Shown here: in pieces, positions 1-8,622 of the stretch
Position numbering within the stretch: the first letter of the stretch is position 1
Layout: every line of letters begins with the position of its first letter
NCBI RefSeq assembly: GCF_914271485.1
Contig: NZ_CAJZAG010000003.1
Span: forward strand, 496,001 to 560,000
Direction: 5' to 3'
From: Cupriavidus pampae
GTDB taxonomy: Bacteria; Pseudomonadota; Gammaproteobacteria; Burkholderiales; Burkholderiaceae
DNA: 64,000 bases
The notes under the pieces: model-generated
What the model was told of the DNA's origin: nothing
Databases searched by the model: none
What the model saw: the letters and a program-made list of their open reading frames with translations, nothing else
Program-made: the position numbers and the translations under genes

Positions 1-894
1 GCGGTTGCGCAGGTTGTCGCGCAGCAGCAACGCGGCGGGCACGCCAGCGGGCTGGATGTCGCGGGGCGCGCCATTGGCCGCGACCGTCAGTGCCTCCACC
101 GAGGCCAGCGCCTCCGCGGCCTCGCGGGTACCACGCCGCTGCGCGATGCGGAACCACAGGCGCGCCGACGCCAGCGCGATCTGCGTGACCAGCGGCCCGC
201 GCACCCGCACCGTGAAGTCGTAGCGCGGACCCAGTTCAGGCAGATCGAGCGGGCCGTGGTTGTGGTCGCTGATGATGTTGATACCACCGACGAAGCCAAC
301 CGCCCCGGGGAGCTGCGCATCGATGACCGCGATCTTGCGATGGAGCCGGCGCAGATGGCGCCGCGCGAGCCGAAACCCGCGCACCGGGCGATAGATGTCG
401 ACCTGCACGCCACCGGCGCGCAAACGGTCGGCCAGCGCGGCGGGCATATCGCCCGCGCCAAAGCCATCGGCTACCAACCGCACCGCGACGCCCCGCTCCG
501 CCGCGCGGATCAGCGCGTCGCCCACGGCGGCGCCGACCTCGTCGTCGGCATAGATATAGGTCTCCACCACCACGCTCGTGGTAGCCGCGTCGATGGCCGC
601 GATCAGCGCGGGGAAGAACGCCTCCCCGTTGCGCAGCAGGTCGACGCAGTTGCCCGCCACGGTGCGGCCGCTGCGCGCGGCCCAGCGCAACAGGCCGACG
701 CGACCCTCGAGCGGACGGTATGGTCGCGGGGGGCGGGATGGCCGTCGCGCGTCGTCATGACCGGGAGGACGGTCGAGACGATGGGGGCTCACACCAGCCG
801 CATTGGCCGCGCCGGCAGGCTCTTGTTGCTTGTCGGGATGGTGCGGGTCGGGATGGTGCGGTGCGGTATCCGCGCGATCGATTGTCCGTGACAT
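1..894 (-). CDS. clsB: Cardiolipin synthase, ClsB-like (C-terminal part outside the window)
   Basis: This is a phospholipase D-superfamily enzyme that probably joins phospholipids into cardiolipin at the inner membrane. The N-terminal 298 codons are visible and the reading frame is open at base 1. The first HKD motif is intact (HRKIAVID; His185, Lys187, Asp192), preceded by typical PLD sequence (VETYIYADDEVG near residue 110) and followed by GFVGGINI. The second HKD motif would lie beyond the window. The first 60 residues are a His/Pro/Arg-rich extension that includes a duplicated PHHPD unit and is probably disordered. The ATG is the first good start after the intergenic region; it diverges from mobB, so promoters for both genes must lie in about 93 bases. 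ClsB rather than ClsA is inferred from the absence of N-terminal membrane helices. Confidence 0.85.
   Translation of the reverse strand, partial: MSRTIDRADTAPHHPDPHHPDKQQEPAGAANAAGVSPHRLDRPPGHDDARRPSRPPRPYRPLEGRVGLLRWAARSGRTVAGNCVDLLRNGEAFFPALIAAIDAATTSVVVETYIYADDEVGAAVGDALIRAAERGVAVRLVADGFGAGDMPAALADRLRAGGVQVDIYRPVRGFRLARRHLRRLHRKIAVIDAQLPGAVGFVGGINIISDHNHGPLDLPELGPRYDFTVRVRGPLVTQIALASARLWFRIAQRRGTREAAEALASVEALTVAANGAPRDIQPAGVPAALLLRDNLRNR
832..861. repeat. 15-bp perfect tandem duplication in the 5' end of the cardiolipin synthase gene
   Basis: Two adjacent identical 15-base units occupy 832-846 and 847-861. On the minus strand they encode PHHPD twice (residues 12-21). The unit is a multiple of three, so gain or loss would change length without breaking the frame. 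Confidence 0.85.
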
Positions 895-987
895 GTCTCG
901 ATTATCGACGAACCGGCGCCACAAGCACATCGGTGCATCATCTCTGCTATCGTCCGACTCATTCTGACGCACGGATGGGAACGCATT

Positions 988-1491
988 GTGAAGGTCTTCG
1001 GTATCGCCGGCACGTCGGGCAGTGGCAAGACAACGTTGCTGGAGCAGCTGATTCCGCGCTTCGTGGCGGCCGGCCTGCATGTGGCCGGCATCAAGCACAC
1101 GCACCATGGCTTCGACCCCGACACGCCGGGCAAGGACTCCTGGCGCCTGCGCGCGTCGGGCTGCGAGAACGTGGTGCTGGTGGGGGCGCGCCATCTGACG
1201 CTGATGCGCAACTATCCGGCCGATCAACCGTCGCCAGAGATCGCCGAGGCGCTCGCCGTGCTGCCCGCCAAGACCGACCTCGTGCTGGTGGAAGGCTACA
1301 AGTGGAGCGACTTTCCGAAGCTCGAGGTGTTTCGTCCGGCCACGGGCAATGCGCCGCTATGGGAAGAGGTCCCCGCCGTAGTCGCCGTCGCCACCGATGC
1401 CCCTGAGGCCGTGCGCGCGCGCACATCGCTGCCGATCCTCGATCTGAACGACGTGGATGCCATCTTTCGCTGGATCCGCGACTATCGCTGA
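988..1491 (+). CDS. mobB: Molybdopterin-guanine dinucleotide biosynthesis adaptor MobB
   Basis: MobB is a small GTP-binding protein that assists MobA in attaching GMP to the molybdenum cofactor in the cytoplasm. The 167-residue product starts with a beta strand and a P-loop, GTSGSGKTT (residues 8-16), followed by a conserved HxxHG-type segment (KHTHHGFDPDTPGKDS) and DLVLVEGYK, all usual for MobB. Length is normal for the family. The start is GTG at 988, with a weak AG-rich region upstream; no better ATG precedes the P-loop. It stands alone on the plus strand, divergent from clsB and convergent with the EEP gene, so it is not in an operon here. It is functionally linked to the molybdenum hydroxylase operon at 20.9-29.0 kb, although that class often uses a CMP form of the cofactor. 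Confidence 0.9.
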   Translation: MKVFGIAGTSGSGKTTLLEQLIPRFVAAGLHVAGIKHTHHGFDPDTPGKDSWRLRASGCENVVLVGARHLTLMRNYPADQPSPEIAEALAVLPAKTDLVLVEGYKWSDFPKLEVFRPATGNAPLWEEVPAVVAVATDAPEAVRARTSLPILDLNDVDAIFRWIRDYR

Positions 1492-1503
1492 GCCGTCACG
1501 GCA

Positions 1504-2259
1504 TCAGACTTCTGGAATGGCCACGTGCCGCGCGAGTTCGGCGACCAGCGGCACATGGTCCGATCGTTGCGCCCAATCCCGGCCCGTGAGCGCATGCGCG
1601 CGTTCGATGTCGAAGCCGCGCACGTAGATGCGGTCCAGCTGCCACCACGGCATATGGCTGGGGAACGTATGAATGCGTCCGGTCTTGGCCTGCGCCGCTT
1701 CCACGGCGCCGAGCGTATTGCAGATCTGCGCATCGAGCCGGTGATTCCAGTCGTTGAAATCGCCGGCGATGACCAGTGGCGCATCGGACGGCACCACGCT
1801 GCGCACACGCTCGACCAGCGCCTTGGCCTGGCGTACGCGGCTGCGCGCGAACAGGCCGAAGTGCACGCAGATCAGATGCGCCTCCACACCGTTGATATCG
1901 GCCACCGCATGCAGCAACCCACGCTGCTCGAAGCGATGGTCGGACACGTCGAGGTTCTCCGACATCAGGATCGGATGGCGCGACAGGATCGCGTTGCCAT
2001 GGTGCCCGTGGTCGTACACCGCGTTGCGGCCGTAGACCGAATGCGGAAAGGCATCGGTGGCCAGGTAATTGAGCTGCGTGTGGTCGGGGTCGAACAACTC
2101 GGCGGCGATCAGACGGTCATTGCGGTCCTGCACTTCCTGCAGGAACACGATGTCGGCATCCATCGACTGCAGCCCGGTGCGAACGTTCTGAATGCGCGGT
2201 TTGCCTGAACCGGTCACGCCCTTGTGAATGTTGTAGGTCACCACGCGCAACTTCATCAT
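1504..2259 (-). CDS. Endonuclease/exonuclease/phosphatase (EEP) family hydrolase, YbhP-like
   Basis: This is a metal-dependent phosphoesterase of the EEP fold (251 aa from the chosen start). Visible family motifs in order are VTYNIHKG at the N-terminus, VFLQEVQD (metal-binding Glu), HFGLFARSR, VIAGDFNDW (catalytic Asp/Asn) and SDHVPLVAE (catalytic Asp-His) at the end. The substrate cannot be read from sequence; relatives include YbhP-type proteins next to cardiolipin synthases and phosphatidyl or nucleic-acid phosphodiesterases. The ATG at 2259 overlaps the TGA of nudB in an ATGA arrangement, so translation is probably coupled and nudB-EEP form an operon. A longer in-frame opening upstream lies inside nudB and is not credible. 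A second ATG directly follows (2256). Confidence 0.85.
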   Translation of the reverse strand: MMKLRVVTYNIHKGVTGSGKPRIQNVRTGLQSMDADIVFLQEVQDRNDRLIAAELFDPDHTQLNYLATDAFPHSVYGRNAVYDHGHHGNAILSRHPILMSENLDVSDHRFEQRGLLHAVADINGVEAHLICVHFGLFARSRVRQAKALVERVRSVVPSDAPLVIAGDFNDWNHRLDAQICNTLGAVEAAQAKTGRIHTFPSHMPWWQLDRIYVRGFDIERAHALTGRDWAQRSDHVPLVAELARHVAIPEV

Positions 2260-2726
2260 GCCACTCCGGGTATCGGCTGGACGCCCGCCACGCGCCATGC
2301 GAGCTGGCGCACGGCCTCGGCATTGCTGCGCGAGAAACATCGTTCGGCCGCGGCCTCCCAATGCAGCCATTCATATTGCAGGTGCTCGCGCGGCGCCAGC
2401 GTCACGGGCACCGGATGGGGCACGCACAGGCCGAACCAATGCTCGGTATTGCGCACGATGCCCGGCGCATAGCGATGCCGCCACTGCGGATAGATTTCGT
2501 ATTCGATGGTGTGATGCCAATCTGTAAGCGTGTGCTCACTGGCGATAAGGCCGGTTTCCTCGGCGACTTCGCGTGCGGCGGTCAGTGCCAGCGGCTCGTC
2601 CGTGGCATCGAGGCTGCCCGTCACCGACTGCCAGAAACCTGGCCGGTCGGCGCGTTCGATCAACAGCACCTGGAGATCTGGCGTATGAATAACGACCAGT
2701 ACCGATTCGGGAATCTTGTAGGGCAT
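2256..2726 (-). CDS. nudB: Dihydroneopterin triphosphate diphosphatase (Nudix hydrolase)
   Basis: This 156-residue Nudix protein probably removes pyrophosphate from dihydroneopterin triphosphate, the second step of folate synthesis. The Nudix box lies around residues 37-60: a Gly, an acidic stretch, then the core REVAEETGL with the metal-binding glutamates. The Gly-to-Glu spacing is one residue longer than the textbook box. Length, the N-terminal MPYKIPESVLVVIHT and the tryptophan-rich middle match NudB rather than MutT. It overlaps the downstream EEP gene by four bases. The neighbourhood aspS, then a small gene, then nudB is common in Burkholderiales. The start is the first ATG after a short intergenic stretch. 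Confidence 0.87.
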   Translation of the reverse strand: MPYKIPESVLVVIHTPDLQVLLIERADRPGFWQSVTGSLDATDEPLALTAAREVAEETGLIASEHTLTDWHHTIEYEIYPQWRHRYAPGIVRNTEHWFGLCVPHPVPVTLAPREHLQYEWLHWEAAAERCFSRSNAEAVRQLAWRVAGVQPIPGVA

Positions 2727-2779
2727 GGAGGGGGTCTACAGAACAGACCCAAGCATAACGCAGCCACACAAGGTCGGCA

Positions 2780-3793
2780 TCAGACGGCGGAGTGAGAAGG
2801 ACGGTCGGTTGTCCTACCCGCGCTCGGGGAAGTGATCGGGTCGGTGATCGGGTCGATGGCCGGGTCTGTGACGGGCGCTGCCTCCGGCGCCACCGGCTGC
2901 CCTGCCCCTTGCGGCGTATGGCGAAGCCACGTGTCGAAGACTTCGGGCGAATCGCCGTGGCCCCACGCCGCGCGCAACTGCTGCATCAGCGGCGCCAGGC
3001 ACTGCGTGTAGCGCTGCGATGCCACATGCGCATGCTCGGCCAGCGCATCGGCGCTCTCGCGCACCTGCGCCTCGAGCGCGGCGCGTTCCTCGCCGATTTC
3101 CTTCTCGCGCAGCCCCAGCGCGTTGTACTTCTGGATCAGGAAGCGTTGATAGTCGCCTGTCTCGCCGCCCTGCGCCGCCTGCGCATTCACCTGCTCGAAA
3201 CGCATGACGATGCTGCCGGTCTCGCGTTCCACGTGGGCGGCCTCGGCCACCAGCGCCTTGGTCGCGTCCTGCAGCCGCAGGGCTTCGCGCCGGTGCGTCT
3301 GCAATCGCGAGGCCTCATCCTCGAACGTGCGCTGCGCGGTCAGGTACGCCTGCACCAACGGCTGCGGCGCCACCACCAGCAACGGGTCCGCGCCACCGGC
3401 GCCGCGACCGCTCATCAGCGCGTCCTCGGGCAGACGCAGATTGCCCATATCCTCGAGCCAGCGGCCGCGCGCCATCACGGTGGCCACGGTATCGAGCGCG
3501 AGCTTGCGCAACGCATCGGCACGCTGGGTTGTCACCGCGGCGACCGATCCTTCGTCATCGGCCAGCGCATTGGCCGCGGGCCGCGCCGACTGCGCCGCGT
3601 GGGCGATCTCGGGCACACACGCGGCCACGGTAGTCGCCACGGATTCCGACATCGCCTGCGCCGAGCGGCGTACCGCGCGGCGCAGCTCGAAGCGCGCCAC
3701 CATCATCATCAGCACCCCTGCCACCAGCCAGGTCAGGATGGTTTCCGCATGCACCGCCAGAAACTGGCGGATCTGTTCGACATCGATGTTCAC
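2780..3793 (-). CDS. Membrane-anchored coiled-coil protein of unknown function
   Basis: I do not recognise a named family. The 337-residue product has one hydrophobic helix near the N-terminus (TILTWLVAGVLMMMVA, about residues 17-32), then a long Ala/Glu/Arg-rich helical region with heptad-like stretches (about residues 40-280), and a disordered Pro/Asp/Thr tail with repeated DPIT units. It looks like a single-pass inner-membrane protein with a long cytoplasmic or periplasmic coiled coil. The start is GTG at 3793: a strong ribosome site GGGAGGA sits seven bases upstream, and the open frame further upstream has no comparable site. It is followed by nudB after 53 bases and may be co-transcribed with nudB-EEP. 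The aspS terminator lies just upstream, so this gene should have its own promoter in 3794-3920. Confidence 0.7.
   Translation of the reverse strand: MNIDVEQIRQFLAVHAETILTWLVAGVLMMMVARFELRRAVRRSAQAMSESVATTVAACVPEIAHAAQSARPAANALADDEGSVAAVTTQRADALRKLALDTVATVMARGRWLEDMGNLRLPEDALMSGRGAGGADPLLVVAPQPLVQAYLTAQRTFEDEASRLQTHRREALRLQDATKALVAEAAHVERETGSIVMRFEQVNAQAAQGGETGDYQRFLIQKYNALGLREKEIGEERAALEAQVRESADALAEHAHVASQRYTQCLAPLMQQLRAAWGHGDSPEVFDTWLRHTPQGAGQPVAPEAAPVTDPAIDPITDPITSPSAGRTTDRPSHSAV
2822..2872. repeat. Imperfect 12-bp repeats coding for a DPIT/DPAID tail
   Basis: The 3' end of the coiled-coil protein gene contains repeated gatcgggtcggt-like units that encode alternating Asp-Pro-Ile-Thr residues. 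The copies are imperfect. The unit length keeps the frame. Confidence 0.55.
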
Positions 3794-3920
3794 GGTTAAG
3801 TCCTCCCACGTCGCGGCGGTCTTCGGGTGGACCGCATCGCACGCTGCATTGGGGAGACATTGTTCCCGGGACCATCGTTCCGGAACGTAACAAATGGAAA
3901 CGCATTGTTGTGCGGCCAAC

Positions 3921-3950
3921 AAAAAAGCCGCCATGAAAGGCGGCTTCTTT
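3921..3950 (-). terminator. Rho-independent terminator of aspS
   Basis: Read on the minus strand, a GC stem AGCCGCC/GGCGGCT with a six-base loop is followed by a run of six T. It begins about 20 bases after the aspS stop codon. On the plus strand the hairpin is followed by a weaker T-run. Confidence 0.9.
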
Positions 3951-3970
3951 GTTAGTACTGAAGACGTCGA

Positions 3971-5776
3971 TCAGGCCGTCTTCGGCTCTTGGTTGCGCAG
4001 GCGGATATGCAGCTCGCGCAGTTGCTTCTCGTCGACGCTGCTCGGGGCCTGCGTCAGCAGATCCTGCGCGCGTTGCGTCTTCGGGAACGCGATCACGTCA
4101 CGGATCGAGTCGGCGCCGGCCATCATCGTCACGATGCGGTCCAGGCCGAAGGCCAGGCCACCGTGCGGCGGCGCGCCATATTGCAGCGCGTCGAGCAGGT
4201 AACCAAACTTGGCGCGGGCTTCTTCCTCGTTGATGTTCAGCGCGCGGAACACCTTGCTCTGCACATCTTCGTTGTAGATCCGCACCGAACCGCCGCCCAT
4301 TTCCCAGCCGTTCAGCACCATGTCGTAGGCCTTGGCGATGCACTTGCCCGGATCGGTTTCCAGGTATTGCAGGTGCTCGTCCTTCGGGCTCGTGAACGGG
4401 TGGTGCATGGCCACCCAGCGCGCGTCTTCCTCGTCGTACTCGAACATCGGGAAGTCGATCACCCACAGCGGCTTCCACACGTCCTCGAACAGGCCCGTGC
4501 TCTTGCCGAATTCGGAATGACCGATTTTCAGACGCAGCGCGCCGATCGAGTCGTTGACGACCTTGGCCTTGTCGGCGCCGAAGAAAATGATGTCGCCATC
4601 CTTGGCTTCGGTGCGCTTGAGGATCTCGGCGATCGCGGCGTCATGCAGGTTCTTGACGATCGGCGACTGCAGGCCATCGCGGCCCTTCGCCACTTCGTTC
4701 ACCTTGATCCATGCCAGGCCCTTGGCGCCGTAGATGCCAACGAACTGCGTGTAGGCATCGATCTCGCCGCGCGAGATCGCACCGCCACCCGGCACGCGCA
4801 GACCGACCACACGGCCGTTGTCGCTGTTGGCGGGACCCGAGAACACCTTGAAGTCCACGTCCTTCATCACCTCGGTCAGCTCGGTGAATTCGAGCTTGAC
4901 GCGCAGATCGGGCTTGTCCGAACCGAAGCGGGCCATCGCCTCGCGGAACTCCATCACCGGGAACGCGGCGTCGAGGTCGACGTTGATCGCGTTCTTGAAC
5001 ACCGTGCGCATCATGTCCTCGAACAGGTCGCGGATCTCCTGCTCGGTCAGGAACGACGTCTCGCAGTCGATCTGCGTGAATTCGGGCTGGCGATCAGCGC
5101 GCAGGTCTTCGTCGCGGAAGCACTTGGTGATCTGGTAGTAACGGTCGAAGCCCGAGACCATCAGCATCTGCTTGAAGATCTGCGGCGACTGCGGCAGCGC
5201 GAAGAAGTGGCCCGGGTTCACACGCGACGGCACCAGATAGTCGCGCGCGCCTTCGGGCGTGCTCTTGCCGAGCATCGGCGTCTCGATGTCGATAAAGCCT
5301 TGCGCGTCCAGATACTTGCGCACTTCCATCGCCACCTTGTAGCGCAGGCGCAGGTTGTACTGCATCTGCGGACGGCGCAGGTCCAGCACGCGGTGCGTGA
5401 GGCGCGTGGTTTCCGACAGGTTGTCGTCGTCGAGCTGGAACGGCGGCGTCACCGACGGGTTCAGCACGCTCAGCTCATGGCACAGCACCTCGATCTTGCC
5501 CGAGGTCAGGTTTGCGTTCTCGGTGCCGGCCGGGCGCGGACGCACCTTGCCGGTCACGCGGATGCAGAACTCGTTGCGGATTTCCTCGGCCACCTTGAAC
5601 ATTTCGGGGCGGTCCGGATCGCACACCACCTGCACCAGGCCCTCGCGATCGCGGAGGTCGATGAAGATCACGCCGCCATGGTCGCGGCGGCGCTGCACCC
5701 AGCCGGTGAGGGCCACTTCCTGGCCCGTCAGTTGTTCGGTCACCAGACCGCAGTAGTGAGTACGCATGGAGGACAT
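3971..5776 (-). CDS. aspS: Aspartate--tRNA ligase
   Basis: This cytoplasmic class II aminoacyl-tRNA synthetase charges tRNA-Asp, and in many beta-proteobacteria also tRNA-Asn (non-discriminating type). The 601-residue product has the N-terminal OB-fold anticodon-binding domain ([20 protein letters not shown]), class II motif 1 ([17 protein letters not shown]), motif 2 ([18 protein letters not shown]), the bacterial GAD insertion domain in the middle, and motif 3 ([11 protein letters not shown]). Length is standard. Whether it is discriminating cannot be decided by eye. The first ATG (5776) and a second at residue 4 are both possible; I kept the longer form. It follows the DUF502 gene by 48 bases and ends in a strong terminator, so it closes the long minus-strand cluster. 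Confidence 0.98.
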   Translation of the reverse strand: MSSMRTHYCGLVTEQLTGQEVALTGWVQRRRDHGGVIFIDLRDREGLVQVVCDPDRPEMFKVAEEIRNEFCIRVTGKVRPRPAGTENANLTSGKIEVLCHELSVLNPSVTPPFQLDDDNLSETTRLTHRVLDLRRPQMQYNLRLRYKVAMEVRKYLDAQGFIDIETPMLGKSTPEGARDYLVPSRVNPGHFFALPQSPQIFKQMLMVSGFDRYYQITKCFRDEDLRADRQPEFTQIDCETSFLTEQEIRDLFEDMMRTVFKNAINVDLDAAFPVMEFREAMARFGSDKPDLRVKLEFTELTEVMKDVDFKVFSGPANSDNGRVVGLRVPGGGAISRGEIDAYTQFVGIYGAKGLAWIKVNEVAKGRDGLQSPIVKNLHDAAIAEILKRTEAKDGDIIFFGADKAKVVNDSIGALRLKIGHSEFGKSTGLFEDVWKPLWVIDFPMFEYDEEDARWVAMHHPFTSPKDEHLQYLETDPGKCIAKAYDMVLNGWEMGGGSVRIYNEDVQSKVFRALNINEEEARAKFGYLLDALQYGAPPHGGLAFGLDRIVTMMAGADSIRDVIAFPKTQRAQDLLTQAPSSVDEKQLRELHIRLRNQEPKTA

Positions 5777-5824
5777 AGGAGAAATTCCCGGGTAAGTCGC
5801 GGGCGCTGTGCGGCCCGCTCGAAT

Positions 5825-6586
5825 TCAATGAGTATCGGTGGGATCGGCAGCCGTGACCGCCTCGGCGTCGCCAGCGGCGGCGCTCGTGATGGCTGCGGCA
5901 GCCACGGCAGCGGTGACCGCCACGGCTTCGACTTCCTCGGTAGCGCGTTCGTCCGCCTCGCTCTTGCGCGGCAGATCGGTCGGCGCCACCACGCCCATCG
6001 AGACGATGTACTTCAGCGCGGCATCGACGGTCATGTCGAGCTCGATCGTATCGGCCTTGGGCATCATCAGGAAGAAGCCCGAGGTCGGATTCGGCGTGGT
6101 CGGCACGTAGACGCTCACGTACTCGCCCTGCAGATGATTCTGCACGTCTCCGCCGGGCCGTCCGGTCAGAAACGCGATGGTCCAGGAGCCCTCGCGCGGA
6201 TACTGCACGAGCAGCGCCTTGCGAAACGCGTTGCCCGACGAGGACAGCAGCGTGTCGGACACCTGCTTGACGCTGGTGTAGATGGGGCCCACCACCGGAA
6301 TGCGGCCCAGCAACATTTCCCACCAGCGCACGAGGCGCTGGCCGATAAAGTTGTGCGTGGCCACGCCCACGAGCAGGATGAACAGCAGCGTGAGAATCGC
6401 GCCCAGGCCCGGAATGCGGCGGCCGAACAGGTTCTCCGGCTGCCACGACAGCGGCAGCAGGGCCATGCTCTGATCCATCGTGCCGATGATCAGGTTCAGC
6501 ACCCAGAGCGTGATGCCGAGCGGCACCAGCACGAGCAGCCCGGTCAGAAACCAGGTCTTGAAGGCGGAAGTCTTCTTGGTGGCCAC
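5825..6586 (-). CDS. DUF502 family inner-membrane protein
   Basis: This is a conserved membrane protein of unknown function (253 aa). Two hydrophobic helices are clear: residues about 10-32 (WFLTGLLVLVPLGITLWVLN) and about 58-80 (LGAILTLLFILLVGVATHNF). They are followed by the family signature IPVVGPIYTSVKQVSDT and a soluble domain containing VPTTPNPTSGFFLMMP. The last 45 residues are Ala/Glu/Thr-rich, probably disordered, and differ from the family core. The gene lies 12 bases after the FmdB-like gene and 48 bases before aspS, an arrangement typical of Burkholderiales, which implies co-transcription. No role is established from the sequence. Confidence 0.88.
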   Translation of the reverse strand: MATKKTSAFKTWFLTGLLVLVPLGITLWVLNLIIGTMDQSMALLPLSWQPENLFGRRIPGLGAILTLLFILLVGVATHNFIGQRLVRWWEMLLGRIPVVGPIYTSVKQVSDTLLSSSGNAFRKALLVQYPREGSWTIAFLTGRPGGDVQNHLQGEYVSVYVPTTPNPTSGFFLMMPKADTIELDMTVDAALKYIVSMGVVAPTDLPRKSEADERATEEVEAVAVTAAVAAAAITSAAAGDAEAVTAADPTDTH

Positions 6587-6598
6587 GATGGTCCGATG

Positions 6599-6988
6599 TC
6601 AGTGGGCGGCGCCACCCGACGACGACGCGGGCTTCGCGGCACCGCTGTCGCCGCCCGAGGAGGACGAAGACGACGAGGTGGACGCGGGGGCCGACGTCGG
6701 AGCGGACGACGAGGATGACGATGAAGACGAGGACGAGGGCGAGGACGACGACGTGGTATCCGACCCGGACGCGCCGGCGGCCGGCGCACTCGCGCCGCCG
6801 CTACCGCCGCGGAAGTCGGTCACATACCAGCCGGAGCCCTTGAGCTGGAATCCGGCGGCGGTGAGTTGTTTCTTGAAGCTGCCGGCGGTGCCGCAGGACG
6901 GGCAGTCCGTGAGCGGCGCATCGCTCATTTTTTGCAGCACATCTTTCCCGTGGCCGCAGGCTTCGCAACGGTAGGCATAGATCGGCAT
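6599..6988 (-). CDS. FmdB-family zinc-ribbon protein with poly-serine tail
   Basis: This small putative regulatory protein (129 aa) has two CxxC knuckles, Cys8/Cys11 and Cys29/Cys32, that should bind one zinc, as in FmdB-like proteins (start MPIYAYRCEACG). The conserved domain ends near residue 60 with GSGWYVTDF. The rest is low complexity, with an almost uninterrupted serine tract (residues about 80-113) and Gly/Ala ends. The start is fixed by the invariant MPIY; the 31 extra upstream codons lie in a non-conserved AT-rich leader. It is followed closely by DUF502. Family members are annotated as regulatory but the function is not proven. Confidence 0.88.
   Translation of the reverse strand: MPIYAYRCEACGHGKDVLQKMSDAPLTDCPSCGTAGSFKKQLTAAGFQLKGSGWYVTDFRGGSGGASAPAAGASGSDTTSSSSPSSSSSSSSSSSAPTSAPASTSSSSSSSGGDSGAAKPASSSGGAAH
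6650..6751. repeat. Low-complexity poly-serine codon tract
   Basis: The minus strand codes for roughly 34 residues that are nearly all serine. It uses mixed TCG, TCC and TCT codons rather than one pure trinucleotide, which suggests selection on the amino acid or an old expansion rather than fresh slippage. Confidence 0.75.
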
Positions 6989-7112
6989 GGTGATTTTTTC
7001 GCGAGAAAACTGAAATTCAGCGGAACAAAACCTCGGATTATAAACCGTCGCTGGGTCTCGACCGTGGAGAAAAGCCGCCAAATACCGGCGCTAACACCAG
7101 AACCGTTAAAAG

Positions 7113-8549
7113 TTATGCCGTGTGCACTTTCTCCACGCGCGGATGATCGTCGATCCATTGCGGCAGCAGCGAGCCGAAAATCATGCCGCCAAGCGAGAAC
7201 AGCAGGCCCACCAGTTGCGGCGGTACCGCGGCATCGGCGAACCCGATTTCGCACACGATCCACGAGCCCAGCCCCAGCAGGATCGCGGCCAGCCCGCCCT
7301 GACGCGTGGCCGGTTTCCAGAACAGCCCGAAAGCGAGCGGCACGAACGACGACACCAGCGTGACCTTGTACGCGTTCTCGACCATATGGAAGATCGACAG
7401 GTGCGAATTGAGCGCGAACAGCGTCACCAGCGTCGTAAACACCAGCACCACGGCCTGCATCACGCGCAGGAACTTGCGGTCGTCCAGATGGCGGAAGTAC
7501 GGGCGCAGGATGTTTTCGGCAAACGTCACCGACGGCGCCAGCAGCGTGGCCGACGCGCAACTCTTGATGGCGGACAGCAGCGCGCCGAAGAACATCACCT
7601 GCGCGAACAGCGGCGCGTGGTTCAGGATCAGTTGCGGCAGGATCAGCTGCGAATCGGTGTCGATGTACTTCTCCACCATCGCTGGGTCGATCATCGTGGC
7701 CGAGTACGCCAGGAACATCGGGATGAACGCGAAGCAGAAATACAACACGCCGCCCAGTACCGACGCGCGGCCCGCGATGTTCTCGGTGCGCGACGAGGTC
7801 ACGCGCTGGAAGACGTCCTGCTGCGGAATCGAGCCCAGCATCATCGTAAACAGTGCCGCGGCAAACCCGACGATCTGCAGGATGTCGAGCGATGGCAGGA
7901 ATTCGAACTTGCCGGCCGCCGCCGCGTGCGACACCACGGTAACCACGCCGCCGGCCTGGCTGCTGACCTCCATGCCGATATAGAGCATGCCGACCACGAT
8001 GATGATCATCTGGATGAAGTCGGTCACCGCCACCGCCCACATGCCGCCGAACAGCGTGTACACGAGCACGCTGGCCGCGCCGATCATCATGCCGGCCTCC
8101 TGCGACAGGGCGCCGTCGGACACCACGAAGAACACCAGCCCGAGCGCCTTGATCTGCGCCGCCACCCAGCCCAGGTACGACACCACGATGCATAACGTGG
8201 TCAGCACCTCGGCCACGCGGCCGTAGCGGTTGTGATAGTAGTCGCCGATCGTCAGCAGGTTCATCCGGTACAGCGGCCGGGCGAAGAACAGACCAACGAG
8301 GATCAGGCACAGCGACGAGCCGAACGGGTCGGACACCACGCCCGACAACCCCTCGCGCAGGAACACCGCCGGGATGCCGAGCACGGTCTCGGAGCCGAAC
8401 CACGTGGCAAAGACGGTTGCGGTGACGATATGGAACGGCAGGCTGCGGCCGGCGACCGCGAAGTCCTTGGTGTTGCGCACGCGCAGTGCGGCCCACAGAC
8501 CGATCCCGACCGAGATGACCCAATAGATGATGACGAACCAGATCAGCAT
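7113..8549 (-). CDS. Sodium:solute symporter (SSS/SLC5 family)
   Basis: This polytopic inner-membrane transporter (478 aa, about 13 predicted helices) has the SSS signature regions: NTKDFAVAGRSLPF after helix 1, ATWFGSETVLGIP in helix 2, and GGMWAVAVTDFIQ in the helix 5-6 region, a sodium-coupled symporter hallmark. Length fits the family. The substrate cannot be named; the relatives nearest in pattern are PutP/PanF-type and uncharacterised high-affinity transporters. It starts 73 bases after ubiB and precedes the FmdB-like gene on the same strand, but with a 124-base gap to the latter, so the operon link is uncertain. Confidence 0.88.
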   Translation of the reverse strand: MLIWFVIIYWVISVGIGLWAALRVRNTKDFAVAGRSLPFHIVTATVFATWFGSETVLGIPAVFLREGLSGVVSDPFGSSLCLILVGLFFARPLYRMNLLTIGDYYHNRYGRVAEVLTTLCIVVSYLGWVAAQIKALGLVFFVVSDGALSQEAGMMIGAASVLVYTLFGGMWAVAVTDFIQMIIIVVGMLYIGMEVSSQAGGVVTVVSHAAAAGKFEFLPSLDILQIVGFAAALFTMMLGSIPQQDVFQRVTSSRTENIAGRASVLGGVLYFCFAFIPMFLAYSATMIDPAMVEKYIDTDSQLILPQLILNHAPLFAQVMFFGALLSAIKSCASATLLAPSVTFAENILRPYFRHLDDRKFLRVMQAVVLVFTTLVTLFALNSHLSIFHMVENAYKVTLVSSFVPLAFGLFWKPATRQGGLAAILLGLGSWIVCEIGFADAAVPPQLVGLLFSLGGMIFGSLLPQWIDDHPRVEKVHTA

Positions 8550-8622
8550 GCCGCCGCCCTATAACCCGCCTTGAAAAACGCGGATTATAACGGCATGGCG
8601 CGCGCCGGCCAGCGGGGATTTG

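Noticed and set aside
3989..6718. Plus-strand open frame of 909 codons over aspS and DUF502
   Set aside because: Antisense shadow of two well-supported genes; low-complexity His/Arg/Ala composition.
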